From the NCBI RefSeq assembly GCF_030272615.1, contig NC_081414.1:912025009-912089008 (forward strand): DNA of 64,000 nucleotides, read 5' to 3'. The notes under the pieces are model-generated. The model saw nothing but the letters and a program-made list of their open reading frames with translations. It did no database searches and was not told the DNA's origin. Source of the stretch: Cryptomeria japonica (lineage: Eukaryota; Streptophyta; Pinopsida; Cupressales; Cupressaceae). Within the stretch, counting starts at the first letter, position 1, and each line of letters opens with the position of its first letter. Of this stretch, positions 58,638 to 64,000 are shown in pieces. Both the position numbers and the translations under genes were made by a program.

Positions 58638-61600
58638 ATGGCAACCTTTGCTTTCAAGAAGGATAGTCCAAGATTTGATGGAACAAACTACACTCTCTGG
58701 AAAAGCGAGATGTAATGTCATTTTAGATGCATTGGAGAAGAGTACTGGAAGATTACTAAGAATGTATATAATGTTCCTCGTAATTGTCCTACTACTTCAG
58801 ATGAGATAAAGGAAGCAAAATTGAATATTAGAGCTAAGGAAGCATTGTTGAGTGCCTTGACAGATTCTGAAATGACTAATGTGATGGACTTAGAGACTGC
58901 TCATGAAATTTGGATAAAATTGGAGACCTTGCATGAAGGTGATAGTCATGTGAAGATTGCTAAGTTACAGAGCTTGAAGGGAAAATTTGAGAACTCGAAG
59001 TTGAGCAAACATGAGAACATTACTTCTTTTATGCATAAAGTGAATGAGCTTGTGTATGGAATCAGATGTGCCAGTGGAGTATTAGAAGAATCTGAGATTG
59101 TTGCTAAAGTGTTGAGATCCTTGCCTCCTTGTTACAAACATAAAGTTGATGCTATTGATGAGATCTAGACTCTGACAAATGTGACAAGAGACATGCTGAT
59201 TGGTAAACTTGCTACTTTTGAGCTGAGTGAGTTTGGAGACTCTCTTCCTAAGACTGAATCTGCATTCAAAGCTACTATTTCTGGGAAGCAGAGATATGAT
59301 CCGAGAGAAATTTCTAGAAGTCCAGATATGAGAAAGAGATGAAAGAGATGGAAGATGAAGAAAAAGAGATCTTGAGGAGCTTGAAGCACTTGTTGCCAGA
59401 AAATTGCCTAAAGGTGTTGGTGTGACAGATGATGAGTCAGATAAGAGAAATTCAGGAGATGAATTTGTGTTCATTGCTATCAAGGAAGATGATCCTGTAA
59501 CTATAGATTCTACAAGCTGCATTAATGAGGAGAAATTTTGGTTGCTAAAGTTGAGGAGAAAGATGAATGGGTAATTGACAGTGGTTGCTCTCATCATATG
59601 ACATGTGATAAGAGTAAATTTGGAAAAGTATGATGGTAGTACAGTAAGATTTGGTGATAACAAAGCTTGTGTAATCCGTGGTAGAGGTTCTATTTCTCTT
59701 GATGGTAAGCACAATATTGATGATGTGTTGTATGTTGAAAGTTTAAAGCATAATCTTTTGAGTGTTGGTCAGATGATTGATAAGGGATATAACTTGCAAT
59801 CCAAGAATGACAAATGCGAGATCTCGAGTAGCTCCGGAACTGAGATTGCATTAGATACAAAGACTAAAGGTAATATCTTCCACTTGAATGCTAGTGGTAA
59901 AAGTTGTTCGATTACTCATATTGATGAAAGTTGGTTATGGCATAGAAGAATGTGTCATGTAAATTTTGATTGCATGGTTAAGATAAGTTCTACTCAAGAA
60001 GCGAGAGATATATTGAAGCTAATAAAGCCTTCTAATCCGGTATGTAAGGAATGTCAATTAGGGAAGCACACAAGAGTTGCTTATAAGAGCAAACAATATA
60101 ATTCTAATGGATTGTTGGATCTTGTACATACTAATATGTGTGGTCCTTCTAGAGTGAGAAGCTTGCAGGGTGACAGGTATTTCATGTTGCTGATTGATGA
60201 TTGTTCAAGAATGATGTGGGTTACCTTCTTAAGGGAAAAGTCTAAAGCATTGGAGAAGTTCAAGATTTTCAAAGCTAGAGTTGAAATTGAGACTAGATTG
60301 AAGCTGAAGTGTTTGAGATCTGATAGAGGTGGAGAATTCATTTCCGGTGAGTTTAATGCATATTGTGAAGAGCATGGAGTTAAGAGACATTTATCTGCTC
60401 CTAGGACACCATAGTAGAATGGTGTTGTAGAGATAAATAATAGAACAATCCAAGAAGCTGCTAGAACCATGATGATTGAAGGAAATGGTCTACATTTGTA
60501 TTGGAGAGAAGCTGTGAGTACTGTAGTATACACTCTTAATCGGGTAAATGTCAAAAGTGATACTAGTGAGACCCCTTATGAGTTATGGTTTTGTCATGCC
60601 CCTACTATTCGGTATTTTAGAATTTTTGGAAGTAGATGCTATATCAAAAGAGATGAAGATATTAGAAAATTTGATGCTAGATGCGATGAAGGAATTTTTC
60701 TTGGTTATTCTACTAGAGGTAAGGTTTACCGATGTTATAATAAAAGATTGAGAAAGATAGTTGAAAGTACTAATGTGAAGGTTGATGAAGGTAATGTAAG
60801 ACAAATTAGATCTTGCAGATATGATTCAGATGATCAAATTGACAGTTCAGATAAAGGAAAACAAATGCAGACCCAAAGTCAAGTGTAAAATGCTCCGAAA
60901 AAGCCTGAGAATGAAGGAGAAGCTAGTGCAGAAGAAAAAGTTCAAGAGCTTGAAATTAAAGAAAATCCTAAAACTCCCAGGTATGTGAGGTTGATTCATT
61001 CAAAAAATCATATTATTGGTGATAAGAATAAATGTGTGATGACTAGGAAAAGACTTGTTGAATAAATTTGTTTGATTTCTAAGATTGAACCTAAAAATGT
61101 TGATGAAACAAGTAAAGATGATAATTGGATTAAAGCTATGGAAGAAGAATTGAATTAGAATGAGAAAAATGATACATGGATTCTTGTTCCTAGACCTAAG
61201 GATAAAAATGTAATTGGAACTAAATGGGTATTCTAGAATAAGCTGAACGAACAGGGTGAAGTTGTTCGAACTAAAACTAGACTTATTTGTAAGGGTTATT
61301 CACAGGTGGAAGGAATTGATTATGAGGAGACTTTTGATTTGGTAGCTAGAATTTAAAGCTGTTAGATTATTTCTTGGCTATGCTGCTCACAAAGATTTCA
61401 AGGTTTATCAGATGGATGTCAAATCAATCTTTCTTAATGGTGAGTTGGAAGAAGAAGTCTACATTGAGCAACTAGATGGATTTCAAGTGACAAAAGGACA
61501 TGGTTTTCCAGTTGAAGAAAGCATTGTATGGATTGAATCAAGCCCCTAGAGCCTGATATGCCAGATTGGATAAGTATTTGATGAAGCTTGGATTCAATAA

Positions 61601-62618
61601 AGGTATTGCTGACAGTAATTTTTATTTCAAGATTGATCAGAATAACATTTTGATTGTTGAAGTTTTTGTTGATGACATTATCTTTGGAGGAAATGATTGC
61701 CTATGTAAGAAATTTGTTGAAGAGATGCAAAATTGAATTTGAGATGTCTATGATTGGTGAAAGAAATTCTTTATGGGATTGCAAATTAGTCAGTTGGATA
61801 AAGTTATTTTCATATCTCAGTCCAAGTATGTGAAGGAACTGTTGAAGAAATTTGGTTTTGAGGACTCTAAACCAGTTGGTACACCTGTAGTGACTGGATG
61901 TAAGTTGCCAAAGGATGATGATTCTCTGAAATCTAATTAGACGAGATATAGATCTATGATTGGTGGATTGTTGTATTTGACTCATACTAGATCTGATATA
62001 ATGAATTTTGTATGTCATGTTGCTAGATTTCAAGCTGACCCTAAGTAATCTCATGTTATTGTTGTAAAATGGATATTCAAATATTTGAAAAGGAGAATTG
62101 ATTTTGTTTTGTGGTATCTTAAAAATGATGACTTTACCTTGAGTGCTTTTAGAGATGCTGATTGGGCAGGTGATATTGATGATCAGAAGAGTACTATTGG
62201 TGGTGCATTCTTTTTGGGTAAGAAGTTGGTCTCTTGGGCAAGTAAGAAGTAGAATTCTATTTCTTTATCTACTGTAGAGGTTGAATACATTGTTGTTGCT
62301 AGCAATTGTACTCTGGTAATTTAGTTGAAGCAGATATTGAAGGATATAGGAGTTATTTATGATGAACCTATTGCTATAAACTATGATAATTCAATTGTTA
62401 TCAATATTATAAAGAATCCGGGGTTGCATTCCAAAACAAAGCATATATCAATCAAGTTTCTTTTCTTGAGAGAGAGGGTGAATAAAAAAGAAGTCAAATT
62501 GAAGTATGTATCTACAAAGGAACAAATTGAAGACATCTTTACAAAGCCTTTGCCTAAAGATACTTTTGAATATCTCAAAGAGAAGTTAGGGGTGATTGCC
62601 CCCCCTGATGAGAAATAA
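58638..62618 (+). pseudogene. Element F Copia polyprotein
   Basis: The ATG at 58638 opens gag (RFDGTNYTLWKSEM, then KLETLHEGDSHVKIAKLQSL). Protease has the DSG box (WVIDSGCSHHM, about 59570). Integrase has an HHCC finger (WHRRMCHVNF ... CKECQLGKH). The first catalytic Asp of the usual HTDLCGP is Asn here (HTNMCGP, about 60130), while RSDRGGEF and NGVVE are kept. RT has [33 protein letters not shown] and a VDD box (VEVFVDDIIFGG). RNase H ends DIFTKPLPKDTFEYLK. Many stops and several frameshifts (near 59.17-59.6, 61.35 and 61.5-61.8 kb) break the frame. Confidence 0.9.
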
Positions 62619-62744
62619 GATGCATGGATTTGCATCAGTCCGGTGAACTTCACAGAGATATTTGGTGATCCGAATTGATGAGTGAGGTTGCTACTTAGGG
62701 GGAGTAGTCAGCGTTGGTCTTCAGTGGTTCAGATGTATAGATTT

Positions 62745-62993
62745 GTGAAGCTAATTCAAAGGGGGAGAGAATCCTGATTCCTAAGCCTTTGTCATTGATG
62801 TCAAAGGGGGAGAGAAGAGCATGTGAAAACCCTGAAACATTTTGAGGTAGAAAATCAAAGATTGTGATTTGAGTTGTTTGTCGAGGGGGGTTGATCCTTG
62901 TGATTTTGAGGGAATTTTTTGTGAGTTGATTTCTTTCTTTGCATTGATTATTTTTCACATTCATATGTTTCCATTAATGCCAAAGGGGGAGAT
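62745..62993 (+). repeat. Three polypurine-tract-like copies before the 3' LTR of F
   Basis: CAAAGGGGGAGA occurs at about 62758, 62803 and 62981. The last adjoins the 3' LTR and should be the working primer; the others lie in the 375-bp untranslated stretch after the polyprotein. Confidence 0.75.
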
Positions 62994-64000
62994 TGTTAGA
63001 GATTGTTGGAAATTGGTTGATATGTTATCATTGATGTCAACATATGGGGAGATTGACATATGGGGAGAATTGTTGGATAGAGGAATATGTTGAATATGTT
63101 CTCTCTATGTTTTAGTGTTGCAGTCAGATTAAATGAGTTGATTTAACCTGTGTGTTGTAGATGAGATGATGCAGATTAATGGGTTTTGAAAATACTTATC
63201 TCTAGTTGATTCAACAGAAGTTTCAGAGGTTCGCATGAAGAATTGATCGAGTTTTGTGATCCGGTATACCTACCACATGCCGCTTGGTTTTTCAGTTATT
63301 CAGTGTTGACAGGTTTTGGTAAATCCACGTGTATTGCTTCAGAATTGTAATATCTTTAGTTGCGGATGTGTGGGATGTATTATGGACATTTATGTGCGTC
63401 CTCAATTCAATTGGTTCATGATTTGGAAATCGACAAGCAAATATTTTAGGTTGATAGTTAGTTATGTTGGTGTTCTTGAGCTTCGGTAAAGAGATGATGA
63501 TGATCCTAGAAATCCGAGTTGTTGTGAAGGTTGTGGTGCAATTCACATTGCTTGTGAATGTTTCGAGATTGTGTTGTATGCATATTGGTGGTCCGCATTG
63601 ATTATTGTGCGTGTTATTGAAGGTTTTCTTTGTCAAATGATGTTCTTTGTGTTATGCAACATTCATGATGTGGTAGTGTGTTGCAGATGATCGAGGCATA
63701 ATTCTTGGAGGTGTTTCATATTTGCGATAGTTGTTTAGGTCTAGACTATGTCTTAGCCGACATTGTTTTGGTCCGCATGCATTGTTATAGCGTGTGTAAT
63801 TATATTTTTGTAATATGTAGCATGTGTTGAGCCGACCTCTATTTCATAGGTTGATGACTTGTATAAATGAATGTAATAATCATTGAGAGGTATCATGATG
63901 TGTGTGAATATTGTATCAATCATTTAGTAGCAGGGAAGTTGTGTGAAGAAGTGTGTTGTAGAGAAGATTTGCTAGTGAGCTTAACCGGAACTGTACTTAG
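62994..64000 (+). repeat. 3' LTR of element F (partial)
   Basis: 1,007 bp matching the first ~1,000 bp of the 5' LTR. The window ends inside it. Confidence 0.9.

Larger units (their letters stand above)
57175..64000 (+). mobile_element. Element F: Copia retrotransposon, 3' LTR truncated by the window end
   Basis: The 5' LTR (57175-58578), a primer-binding site complementary to initiator tRNA-Met, a Copia gag-protease-integrase-RT-RNase H order and the start of the 3' LTR (62994) are all present. The possible target duplication on the left is TGCCT. The right flank is outside the window. Stops and frameshifts show that it is dead. Confidence 0.92.

Noticed and set aside
57455-63636. Minus-strand ORFs at 57455-57709 and 63292-63636 with similar proteins
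   Set aside because: They lie at the same place in the two LTRs of element F and are similar only because LTRs are duplicates.

Overview
This is nuclear DNA of a seed plant, most likely a conifer (inferred). It holds one host gene fragment in a large pile of nested retroelements. The host gene is the first coding exon of a polypyrimidine-tract-binding-protein-like (PTB) splicing regulator on the minus strand (8111-8296). A canonical GTAAGT donor opens an intron whose end is not visible in the 8.1 kb left of it. No rRNA, tRNA or CRISPR array was recognised.

Layout. 1-8110: AT-rich probable intron with a solo-LTR-like block (1774-3060) and a 392-bp inverted-repeat element (4183-4574). 8741-9204: a second inverted-repeat element about 440 bp upstream of the PTB start. 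9360-15240: a minus-strand unit with an LTR-like region, a broken reading frame of about 1,200 codons with no recognised family, and about 17 palindromes in its leader. 16686-56816: an old plus-strand Gypsy-type gag-protease element (C), cut by later insertions. These are a Copia-like LTR (D, 16801-34177) that itself contains the 16.2-kb Tat-like Gypsy element A (17511-33756, TSD CCTTT); its deleted relative B (34586-46043, TSD ATAAT); a solo Copia LTR (E, 46714-47680, TSD CTCCT); and a LINE (49755-55505, 14-bp TSD). 57175-64000: a decayed Copia element (F) whose 3' LTR runs off the window.

Element A is the most interesting object. On the minus strand it has gag-protease (with a G-patch), then RT, RNase H, a second RNase H and integrase. 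In its 3' half, on the opposite strand, it carries a plant-mobile-domain (PMD) gene that appears to keep a real intron (18707-19530). An antisense intron is not removed from the genomic RNA, so the element can carry it. The intron contains 14 copies of a CGCGTCTGTG-like motif and seven hairpins with a constant 15-nt loop and covarying stems. A related hairpin differs between A and B by three compensatory base-pair changes. The gag leader of A carries the CGCGTCTGTG-type motif too, again in the sense of its own transcript. The palindrome array at 14.05-15.06 kb follows a similar logic: constant core, variable but mutually complementary arms. Arrays of diversified self-complementary units in the leaders or introns of retroelement genes are my candidate for an undescribed system.

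Most coding regions are decayed by in-frame stops. In A nearly all internal stops are TAG and the frames are otherwise intact. Its LTRs differ at only about 16 sites by eye, so A is the youngest large insertion here.
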